A model generated the notes under the pieces. That model was not told the DNA's origin, did no database searches, and saw only the letters and a list, made by a program, of their open reading frames with translations. A stretch of 64,000 nt of DNA from Iris pallida (Eukaryota > Streptophyta > Magnoliopsida > Asparagales > Iridaceae). The DNA is taken from NCBI GenBank assembly GCA_029216955.1, contig JANAVB010005597.1, positions 45,687,262 to 45,751,261 on the forward strand, written 5' to 3'. The translations under genes and the position numbers were made by a program. Shown here in pieces: positions 55,011 through 64,000 of this stretch; position 1 is the stretch's first letter, and each line of letters opens with the position of its first letter.

Positions 55011-58000
55011 CGTCGATACGACGTGAGTGATTACGCTAGGGATTCGTCGAACGAATCCGAAGGATGTCTTAGCGAATGACGCGAATGTGATTGCGGTCTA
55101 GATCGGATGGCTCGAATCCGAGTGGTGTATGGATTTTCTTGGAAATCATTCGAGCGAAGATTGAGGATTAGAAATAATAACGAGTACGTCGGCGAGGCGA
55201 TGCGATCGTACAAAGCCTTAGAACGCGTCATGCTTAGTTGGTCGTGACTTCGAATGTCCCGAACGAGCATCTCGTTCGGACAACTTGAGAATAGGCAATA
55301 CGTGTTAGAAAATGATTCGAAACGATAAATGAAAATGAATGGTCGTGATCGAGGAAACTTAGAGGATGTCGCGTACGATTTCAGATTGTTTCAAATGAAA
55401 TGTGACTTGAGTTTTGAACAACGATCTTGAAACGAGCTTGAGGAATAGCGATCGAACTTGATCTTGAATATCAAAAAACTTATGGAATATCCAGTTCGGA
55501 CAATATCATCAGTCGCACTGACTCGAAAATTGGTTGCAAAGGAAGATCGTCAGGTTATGCATATCGTCGATGGTATTGAGACGTATCAAAGATCGATATG
55601 CGATAACTCGGTGGTACTCTGACTCGACGAATGACGATCGTGCAAATGTCATTGTTTCGATGGATGCTATACTCGGGATATTGAAACATGTCGAGGAAAA
55701 GATAAACTGGGCTCGAGGATTTTCTAGTTGAATGAATGACTGTCGGACTATCGAACTTGGATTGGATGAAAATGATATATTTGGATTTGCTTCGTCGATA
55801 ACCATAACGTTGACGTTCTTGTCTTATGCGAGCGCAACTCCAGCCTCGCACATGCGTCACGTCGATTAGGGCGATCACTCCGCGTGAGCGCTGGTATGGT
55901 AATTCATACAGCGGGGGTGATTGAACTAGCATGGCGTGGCAACTTATGTGCTTCGACTTGTGGTTTGATGCGAACGTGAACTCGAGGATGACTCGGTGTG
56001 CTTGATGACTGAACTCGAGGATTGAGTAGGTCCAATCCGCGTATCGAGAATAAATTAGTCTGGACTCAAACAAGAGTTACGTCCCGATAGAATGATTATT
56101 CTGCGGGAGCGTTGCATGGTGATTCATGAACCACCGTGGAATAATCGGACTCGCGTGAGATTAGGGCAGCAACATATTGTCAAAGCTAGACAACCTCGTG
56201 ATCGAATACATGAATTGGTTAGAATTAGTAATTTGAATGGATTCGAATACGCGCAACGAATGCATTGATGCGAATAGGCGATCGTGCTCGATGTTTAGAA
56301 ATCTGAGTGACGCGAGCTTGGGTAGAAAACCCGTATTACCGAATTGGTTTGACCCTAGGATTGGGGTCAGCGTTGGCATTATTGTTGGAGAAACTATGAT
56401 TCCAATCCTGACATTGACTTAGCCTAGAAAAGATTGGCCTAGCGGTTAGGCGAGACGCCCTGTTTCATGAGTTATTAATCGAAGGATTGATCTTGAGGAT
56501 TGGCATGGATGGATAGTGTGAATCACGAATATAGGAAAACCCCTCACTAGATTCGACTGACATACATATATTTCAGGGACGCCGGAGTATGTGTACGATG
56601 CGACTCGAGTGAGAATGACGAATTCTCTATCATACGGCTTGGCTGAATGTATGTATTTTGGGGACGCCTGGAATGTGTGCACGATCCAGCCAAGTAATAT
56701 GATAAGTTCAAGCAAGAATTGAAAGATAGGAGTGTGTCGAGATCTTGAAATCATGTTAACGGAAGGATTGATAGTCATGAGAGCGTGGCCCAGAATTGAG
56801 GAAACGCATAGGCGGAGTGTGCACGATTAAGTACTGGCCATAGAAATGGTAGGATGGCTTGCCTTCAGGAAAGTCTCGAGGACGAGACTTGTTCTGAGTG
56901 GTGTATGATGTAGTGTCCGTCCCGCAAAGTCAATCGGAGGAATCAAAACCGACGGCGTTGGAACTTAGCCTTGCAACGGCTGCTCGAAGGCTCGCTCGTC
57001 CGAGGACTCCTTGCACAGGTGGGTAGTTTCGGTAACTTGTCTCATCTTAGCCTTCACCTAATAACTCGCATATTTTCAACTTGCACAAGTAGGCTAATAT
57101 AAAAGCTACGAACGCACATAGCTAAGGGAATAATCCGACCTGTCGGAATGACTTAGAACATGGAAAATGGTCCCACGATCTTTAGAAGTCGGCTCAGCGT
57201 GCTTTCAAATGACACTCGATCCTTCGATCCCGTGGCTTGGGAGAAGGAAGTTGGATTAAGTTGCTAAGTTGTCCCAACACTTGAAATAGCCTAAGTCATA
57301 GGCGTCGCCTACGTAAATGCTTGATAAAGCATGCACGGTCCCGTCGTTTTGCCCCAACACTCGAATCAGCCTAAGCCATAGGCATCGCCCGCATGAATGC
57401 TTAATAAAAAGCATGCACGGTCCTGTCCCGCAAGGCTTGGCATAGCCTTCGCACGTCCCGTAAGTTAAGTCGTCTTGCACGGCTTGTTGGCTTAAGTCTA
57501 GGCACCCGAGAACTTGGTTATTCAAGTCGAACGCGTGACGACATGTTCCCTCGATGCGAAGCTCGGCGTAGCCTTTGCTCGTCGAGTCGTTGCCCGAATA
57601 AGTTAGACAAGAGTTGTGCTGGGCTATCGAAGCCATTTCTAGCACTGTTCTGTTCTATCTGCGGTTGTTAAGTCGTGTAGTCCCTTGAGAATAAGGCTCG
57701 TCGTATAAAAGTATATGACTTGAGCGTTAGCATCGCCTAGAGAACCAGGTCTGTCTGAGGCGCGAGCTGCGGTCAGTTTAGTGAAAAGCTTGCCACGATC
57801 AAAGGAAGTCCAGGCGACTGGTTGTCGTCGAGATCGGTCCCGCTACTTGGGAGTCTCGCTAAGTCTTGATATGTCCCGCACACGAGATCGGTCCCGTGGC
57901 TTGGGAGTCTCGCTAAGTCTTGATATGTCCCGCACACGAGATCGGTCCCGCGGCTTGGGAGTCTCGCTAAGTCTTGATATGTCCGCTCCCGATCGGTCCC

Positions 58001-59541
58001 GCGCTTGGGAGTCTCGTTAAGTCTCGAAAGAAAGAAGGAATGCATGGTCATGTTAAGGAAGGATTGGTTAGATCGAGTTGAGACTTGCATGGTCATTGGA
58101 CAACTTGTCGACAAGGTGTAGTCTTCTAAAATGATTGTCGGGGCGCCGGGATCATTAGGCCCGGGGAAGCGAGTTGCGGCTCAAGGTAGGATGCTGGATA
58201 ACCGCATGGAAGACTTCGGCACCTCCGGGCTAGCTACCCGTGTAGGGACGAGCCGATATCCCACGAGCCGTGTCCGAGATAGCTTGACATTGCTAGTGAC
58301 CACTCATGTAGATGTATCAGTAATAGCAGCACACTGCGTGTAAGCCTTTGGATTGGGTTTAGAACTGGAATCATGTCTAGTCGGTAACGCAATGTCTGGG
58401 CCTAAGATTGGGCTGCAGCATAGCACCGTGCTTAGCACGATACTTGGCGTCGGGATATCCATGAGATCGATACTAGGTTTGGCAAGTCTATGTCTAAGTT
58501 GGTTCATGAGTCGAATAGAAAGACCGCTAGGCGGTAGCATGGATAAAGTCTTGATAAGTTGCAGGCGCGGCCTCAATCTTGAAGTATATACAAGTCTAAG
58601 CAAGGTCTTAAGGCACAAATCAAGTCTAGCGGCACGACCTGCACGAGTCGTCCCCTTGACGTCGTTGGCACGAGAATAGGCTTGAGGCACTTGAGTTCAA
58701 GTAAAGCTCTTGGCACGGCCGAGTCCGTGTAAGTTGCTCCTCGGCGTAGCACCATCTCAGATATGTCTAAGTCGCGAATAGAGTACGACACGACCCTGCC
58801 GTTCCGAGTTACAAGTTTGGTCAAGTACCTAGGCGATGAGGCACTGCCTCGAACGAAACACACGTTGGGATTATAGTACGAACATGTCTTGGCACCTCGG
58901 TTTGGTCGGACGTCCTCGTCCTAAAAAATCCTAAGGCAGACTAGAAAGACAATCGAAAGGGTTTTAAACTGCACAAAGTAAATGAACGTGTCGGTTATGT
59001 ATGGGTGGGCGAGAGCTCACTCCACCAGTACAGTTGAGTACTGACACCCACACAGTGTTCATGTGCAGGCACAGGTAGAAGCTCGTGGTGCGGAGCTCGC
59101 TTGGATGCGTCGAGGTACGGAGTTCCTTTGCGATTCGAAGCGTACGGCCGCGTGGATTGAAGACTTATACAGGACATAATGTATGGATATCGCCTTCCGA
59201 AGCTTCCGTTGGCTCAAGCATTGTAATCGAGAGATGAGAGGAGCAGAGTGACTTGTAAATGAGATGAGCACGAGAGACTTGTAATTTGGCCTTGCGCCCA
59301 CAAATGTAATCTTGTATTCAATATCAATAAAGAGCTTCTTTTGAATGACTTGTGTTCATGGGTGTTGGTTCTAAATTTTTGCTGCATGATTCAATATTTC
59401 TGCTTGGGACTTCTGTGCGACGACCCCGTCGCCGCCGATGTAATCAGCCGTTATGAAACTGCCTTGCACGAGCGCAATCTAGGCTCATGCGGCATCACGC
59501 CTTAGCGAGGACGATCGCTCCTATGGGAGCGGGGCGTGACA
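55011..59541 (+). mobile_element. LARD-3: internal part and 3' LTR of a third LARD copy
   Basis: The non-coding internal sequence (about 55011-56908) is homologous to the LARD-1 interior (55480-55935 against 9800-10270), followed by a 2633-bp LTR (56909-59541: TGTAGTGTCCGTCCCGC...GAGCGGGGCGTGACA). The internal region ends GTCTCGAGGACGAGAC then TTCTGAGTGGTGTATGA before the LTR, the same arrangement as the other LARDs. The 5' LTR and PBS are missing; the block instead abuts the minus-strand gypsy fragment. Confidence 0.75.
57830..58030. repeat. 54-bp tandem repeat in the LARD-3 LTR
   Basis: Nearly four copies of GAGATCGGTCCCG...TATGTCCCGCACAC starting at 57830, 57884, 57938 and about 57990. 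A looser 79-bp duplication (GCCTAAG(T/C)CATAGGC(G/A)TCGCC) lies at 57270-57430. Confidence 0.9.
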
Positions 59542-59639
59542 TTCTGAGCCATCCGTTCTCACACTTAAAACACATATGAATTAGTATTGTGTGTCAATCT
59601 TTGTTTTTGTATTTTCGGCGAACCCAGGGATTAGATTCT

Positions 59640-59925
59640 GTATTTTGTATTTTGACTTTGTACGTATTTGGGGATATTCATTTTTTTCGTTGAGGATACT
59701 GAGTTTGTACGTATTTGCGGATATTGATTTGGTTTGTTGAGGATATTATATATTGACATTGTTCGTTGCGGATAGTATTTTTTCTTTATATTTTTGTATA
59801 TTCTGGAATGTATTGTGCGTTCCGGTGTTGAGTGTTCCACCGAGGGGGTCGGCGAACCCAGGGATTGGATTCTGTATTTTGTATTTTGTATTCTGTATTT
59901 TGGCTCAGGCTCCAGCTCCAGCACC
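59640..59925 (+). repeat. Repeat A, second copy (pairs with 52040-52345)
   Basis: Nearly identical to 52040-52345, same orientation. Confidence 0.88.
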
Positions 59926-59959
59926 ATTTGCATTCTGGAACCTATTTTTTTATATTTTT

Positions 59960-60389
59960 TAATTTAGCGACGTTTTTAGCGACGTTACCATTAGTCGCTA
60001 AATATTAGCGACGTTAATAAATGTCGCTAAACGCGTCGCTAAATGCTGACGTGGCAACACGTGGCACCATAATCTGATGTCAGCTCGTCGTTGCCAAAAC
60101 GTTGCAACAGTGTCGCTAAACGGCGACAACACAATAACGTCGTCTTTTACGTCGCTAATTAGCGTCAATGAACAAAAGTCGCAAATAACGTCGCTAATTA
60201 GCGACGTTAATAACGTCGCCAAATAACGTCGCCCTAGCGACGTTTTGCGACGTTTTCTCGTTTAGCGACACGTTTTTTTTCCGTCGTTCCCGAAACGTCG
60301 CCCTAAACATCGCTAATATGATTTAGCGACGTTTTCACCGAGGTTAGCGACGTTTTTAACCGTCGCTAATCTGACAAATTTTTGTAGTG
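59960..60389. repeat. CACTA-2 right subterminal repeats and TIR
   Basis: A dense array of TTAGCGACGTT, AACGTCGC and variants (over 20), ending ATTTTTGTAGTG. Confidence 0.88.
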
Positions 60390-60392
60390 TTA

Positions 60393-60877
60393 CTTTATTG
60401 CACGGCAAAATCTCCTGACTTAGACATTCGAGCACTTTTTTTTCATTGAACTACTCGATCGATTTTGGCCTACCGTGCCCAAGTCCCAGCCTATTGCAAG
60501 GCGGTGATTTGGGTTTTGCGGAGCCGTAATGAGGCAAAACGTCGACCTCTAATATTTCAGCGTAAACGGATAGCCTGCACATGAAATCAACTAAAATCAA
60601 TACTTGCATCGATTTGGACTTGCGCCTTGGTCGATTCGATTTCTTAGAATCTTCGAGCCATCTCAACGCACTTATCCTTCGGGGCAATGCGGCGCTTCGC
60701 ATCGATTCAACTCGATGCATTCTTTGGGACAATGCAACTCTTCGCATCGACTTAGTTCGATGCATTGCTCGGGACAACGTAACTCTCGTATCGATTCCCA
60801 TCGATACATTTTATTCGGTCAACGCGACTCGTTGAGTCAACGTCTCGGCGTAATGCGCCGCGGAGCGGGACATTACA
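60393..60877 (-). repeat. LARD-2 5' LTR, first 485 bp of the LTR
   Basis: Collinear with 41334-41823; ends (plus strand) GGAGCGGGACATTACA at 60877, then the target duplication CTTTG. Confidence 0.9.
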
Positions 60878-60882
60878 CTTTG

Positions 60883-62300
60883 GGACTTGTGCGTTCCACG
60901 ATCAGAGGAGTGTTCAATTGGACTTGTAAGTTCTAATGTTTAATTATAGGGAGTCATCCGTATCATATAGTTAGATCGTACTATAATGACAACTATTTTG
61001 TACGCCTAACTGTTTGATGCTGAGACGAACTTGTGATGCCTAGAAAGACCTTGAGGCAAGGTCAAATTAAGGAGAGATATTGATGCATTCCTTTTTTTAG
61101 CTTTCCTTCAAGCTCCCTACAGTGTGGGGAGAGTCCAGTCTAAGTGTAGTGTAGGGAGAGTCCAGTGTCCTCTTTTTTTTTTTTTTTTTTCCTTCCAATC
61201 ATAAGGAGTTCACCTTCAAAAGAAGAAGCTCCTCCTCCGTCAGCTAATTCCAAAGTATCAGTCAAAGAAGTATTAGTCATCACATGTCAGTGACTCACAG
61301 TGATCACATATCCTAAGTTCAAGTTCAAGCTTAGTATCAGTTAGCTAGTTCAATCTCAACATCAATTAGCTCTTTCGTACCAGCTCTAGTATCAAAGACT
61401 GGGACCAATTCGTAGTGAGTTCCAGTCCTAGTGCAGTAGCTCAGTAAGTTTATATCTTATAGTAGTGCAATTCATAGTATCAGTGTTCAATGCCAGTGCA
61501 GTGCAATTCACATGGGTGCAATATGAACAATTTCTTAAAGACTTCTCTTATTTTGACCTTGAGACAAGGTCAATTTAAGGGATGGGGATCAATACAGACC
61601 CAAATTATGAGTCAATATTAATTGATTGTGTGGCTGTGTTGAACTAGGTAGAGGCAGTTGATGCATTTCCTTTCTAGCTGAGCTTGAGCTTAACAGTGTA
61701 TACAATGTACACAATGTTAATTGGAGCCTTAAGGCCTTAATTTGAATCCATATGACTTCCTCCTCAGTGATAATATCAATGTCAATCTTAGCAAAATCAA
61801 CATTGAGGTCCTTATCTAGTCCACCTGGAAGTCAACTAGGCAATTAATACAACTTGGATAGCAAGGTTAGCAGAGTATCAGAGTATCAAGCCCAGGTCAG
61901 CAGAGTATGTGACCGATACACCTAAGGCTGTAAATAGAGATATTGTAGAGAAGAGGTCAATGAAGAAAATGCAATGTATTCTTTCTTTCTTTAGTTTAGA
62001 TCTGTAACCAATTTCCTATCCCCTTTTTTAGTTTTGAATAAAGCAAACCCTAGTTCTTCCCTAGTTTTCTGTGTTTCAGTTGAATTTCTACAAATTTCTC
62101 TCAAATTTACGGCTTCGTATGATCGTCCACCACCAATTCATGGTCCTCTGGGAAGGGGGTCTATCAAGTTGTGTTTTTACATTGTCAATTAATTAAGCTG
62201 CATATATTTCGTACTTGTGCTAAGAAGTTGATGTCACTCTAGTAGACGTAGAACCATCTAGGGGGAAGCTACTTGAACATAATTTAGTCTCTATCGAAAT
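60883..62300 (+). other. Probable decayed LTR-retrotransposon end
   Basis: GACCTTGAG(G/A)CAAGGTCAA followed by purine-rich text occurs twice (61049-61085 and 61556-61590). The phrase TTGATGCATT(T)CC follows, directly at 61080 and about 70 bp later at 61659. Further on are AATAAAGC (62038) and a CT-rich, LTR-like end near 62165. The GAGAGTCCAG phrase is duplicated at 61126-61160, and CAGTGCAGT(A/T) phrases recur at 61380-61520. No coding region remains. The assignment as LTR is tentative. Confidence 0.35.
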
Positions 62301-62660
62301 TTTGTTTCTATAAAATTTTGCTTCATCGCAAATTATTCCTCTCAAACTTCTTTGCCGCCAAGGCTTTATTCCGACAAACTTCGTCGTTGTGCATCACCAG
62401 CAACAAGATGGCCATGTCTAATTTCAGAAGAAAAGTATTCCGACAAACTTCATTGTGCATCACCACCGACAAGATGTACATGTCTAATTTCAGAAGAAAA
62501 CTATTCCGACAAACTTCTTTGACGTTTAAACACAATACCATTAAAAAGTTCTACAAAATCAATAAAACTCCTAGACATGAATTCTTGCACCATCTTTCAT
62601 ATAACTGAATAATCAAACACCATAACTCATTCTAACTCAAGTTCGACAAAGCAGCATATA
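62301..62660. repeat. Three-copy 66-69-bp tandem repeat
   Basis: ATTCCGACAAACTTC begins copies at 62368, 62437 and 62503; each contains GTCTAATTTCAGAAGAAAA and a GTGCATCACC phrase. Confidence 0.88.
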
Positions 62661-62920
62661 TAAACTAAATCAATCTAAATACAAAGTAGCTTTCCCGTAA
62701 TGGTTAATCAGAACAATAAAAAGGACATCTTTGTAGTGAACATTTCGTTTCTGCACATGACCCAAATCCAAATACCAAATTCAACAATCCCCAAATCATC
62801 TTATTATCAATATTGGTTAAAATCCATTAAGTTATACAACATTCCATAGTATATTATACAAAATTCCAACTTGATTTATTCATAATTCAATAATTCATCA
62901 GTGCAACTCAAGATCATTAA

Positions 62921-63232
62921 AATTATTGTCGTTGTTAGCATCACCAGTACTCATGTTCATCATTAAAACTCGATTTCAGACTAAACACTCGAGTTCATTA
63001 CCTAGAGATCATTCAACGGAAGTTGCATCGTCGTTTCAGTAAGTTGTTGTTGTTGTCTTAGTTGCAACCCACACAAAATTATTGTCGTTGTTAGCATCAC
63101 CAATACTCATGTTCATCATTAAAACTCGATTTCAGACTAAACACTCGAGTTTATTACCTAGAGATCATTCAACGGAAGTTGCATCGTCGTTTCAGTAAGT
63201 TTTGTTGTTGTCTTAGTTGCAACCCACACAAA
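62921..63232. repeat. 156-bp tandem duplication
   Basis: AATTATTGTCGTTGTTAGC starts at 62921 and 63077. The two copies differ at only a few positions, so the duplication is recent. Confidence 0.93.
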
Positions 63233-63840
63233 TTCAACGATTGTTGTAAGACCCCAATTCCCAGCTTCAAATTCCTAAGTAGATTTCAAAATTTTGGACA
63301 GAAGAAGAAGGCAGGAAGGAGAAAAGATTGAAGAAAATTAGGAGTTTGGAATTTAATTATAAGCAGAAGAAAGAAGGAAGAAGAAAAATCAATAATTTTC
63401 AAGAACACTTACTGTTGGCCATTAATTCTCCTCTAGAATGGGAAGAAGTTCGTATTCTCTGGAATCGGAAGGAACAAACTTTCACAGTCGAAAAAGTAGT
63501 TTTCGAGTATTTTTCTTCTACTTAGGAATTTGAAGTTGTTGTCTTAGTTGCAGCTCACGTCAATTCAACAATTATAAAACTCCAATTCCCAACTTCAAAT
63601 TCCTAAGTAGATTTCAAATTTTTGGACAGAAAAAAGGGGACATGAAGGAGCAAAGATTAAAAAAAATTTAGGAGTTTGAAATTCAATTATAATTAAGTAG
63701 AAGAAAGAAGGAGGTGAGAATTAAAATCAACAATTTTCAAGAACACCTACGGTTGGCCATCATTTTGCCTCTGAAATTGAAAGGGAAGAAGCTGGAATCG
63801 GAAAGGAAAAACTTTCACGGCTGAAAAAATAATTGTCCAG
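63233..63840. repeat. Larger, older tandem duplication, about 327-bp period
   Basis: CAATTCCCA(G/A)CTTCAAATTC at 63256 and 63583; similarity extends over the following 250 bp with many small indels (AGTAGATTTCAAA, CTTTCACGG/AGTC(G/C)). Any open frame here is not conserved between copies, so no gene is called. Confidence 0.8.
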
Positions 63841-63877
63841 TTTTTAATATTTTACCAACTCTTGTATGATATATTAA

Positions 63878-63879
<2 letters not shown>

Positions 63880-63933
<54 letters not shown>

Positions 63934-64000
63934 TTGAAGCAATGGGTAATTATGACGAACTCGTCTCCACCGAGACTCGAACTCCCGACCACTTGGGCCG
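63880..64000 (-). mobile_element. SINE of the same family as 36305, truncated by the window, with (TA)n
   Basis: A TA tract (63880-63924) and T-run, then GAAGCAATGGG...GACGAACTCGTCTCCACCG (20 cut) and CTCGAACTCCCGACCACTTG, matching the SINE at 36305-36370. The B box complement lies at about 63976-63984; the A box would be outside. Confidence 0.8.

Larger units (their letters stand above)
47099..60389. mobile_element. CACTA transposon, 13.3 kb, non-autonomous (CACTA-2)
   Basis: Starts CACTACTAAAAT at 47099 and ends ATTTTTGTAGTG (complement CACTACAAAAAT) at 60389, with a perfect 3-bp duplication TTA (47096-47098, 60390-60392). Both ends carry arrays of TTAGCGACG-type subterminal repeats. No transposase domain is recognisable in any frame. 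The interior instead has a 378-bp repeat family, two long foldbacks, a captured B3-domain fragment and a nested retroelement block. It would depend on a transposase from elsewhere. Confidence 0.92.
39401..60877 (-). mobile_element. LARD-2: complete non-coding LTR retrotransposon split by a CACTA element
   Basis: Read on the minus strand: 5' LTR (60877-60393 plus 47098-45164), PBS (45160-45149), non-coding internal region (45163-41824), 3' LTR (41823-39401). It is flanked by a perfect 5-bp duplication CTTTG (39396-39400 and 60878-60882). With the CACTA element excluded, the LTRs are 2423 and about 2420 bp and the element about 8.2 kb. The LTRs differ at roughly one base in ten where I compared them, many C/T, so it is an old insertion. 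No gag or pol is visible in the 3.3-kb interior. Confidence 0.9.

Noticed and set aside
52946..59541. A single 6.6-kb TIR DNA transposon
   Set aside because: The inverted ends are LTR ends of two opposed retroelement fragments, with gypsy pol motifs on one side and no target duplication.

Overview
The window is eukaryotic, almost certainly nuclear DNA of a flowering plant. It contains one intact-looking plant gene, an R2R3-MYB transcription factor with the classical three-exon structure (22377-23619). It lies among plant transposons: Ty1/copia (Tork-like), Ty3/gypsy remnants, CACTA, hAT, MITEs and tRNA-derived SINEs. There is no operon structure, and most open frames are accidental or low-complexity. 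I cannot name the species.

Left part (1-20953): a nested stack. A CACTA element (off-window to 3305, broken TNP2-type transposase on the minus strand) ends inside a hAT element (to 6499). The hAT sits in the 5' LTR of a large non-coding LTR retrotransposon (LARD-1, 6500-18357). The 3' LTR of LARD-1 is interrupted by two solo LTRs, each with a perfect 5-bp target duplication (12010-14113, TGCAT; 14334-17246, GCGTA). A foreign LTR end (18358-18684) and a decayed copia element with a recognisable 3' LTR (18685-20953) follow.

Centre (20954-39400): a 564-bp hAT derivative with an 8-bp target duplication, the MYB gene, a possible fragment of an unknown gene, and a complete young copia element (25096-30809, TSD GATAT). 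The copia polyprotein is broken at several points. It is inserted in what looks like the last exon of the unknown gene. Then come MITEs, SINEs, microsatellites and otherwise anonymous DNA.

Right part (39401-60882): a second LARD on the minus strand (LARD-2, TSD CTTTG). Its 5' LTR is split by a 13.3-kb CACTA element (47099-60389, TSD TTA); the other LTR of LARD-2 shows the empty site. The CACTA element carries AGCGACG subterminal arrays, a 378-bp repeat family, two long foldback structures (one made from a captured B3-domain gene fragment), and a third nested block. That block (52946-59541) joins a minus-strand Ty3/gypsy 3' end to a plus-strand LARD 3' half. From 60883 to 64000 there are LTR-like remnants, tandem duplications and a partial SINE.

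The most interesting system is the LARD family. It codes for nothing but keeps structured non-coding elements: an array of short hairpins about 200 bp after the primer-binding site, a stem-loop near the LTR 3' end with compensatory changes and a copy in the internal region, and a conserved GC-rich LTR box. It also lacks an ordinary polypurine tract. The LTR termini and the sequence before the 3' LTR resemble the gypsy remnant, so a Ty3/gypsy element is the likely helper. The second highlight is the B3-domain inverted repeat inside the CACTA element, a natural candidate source of small RNAs.
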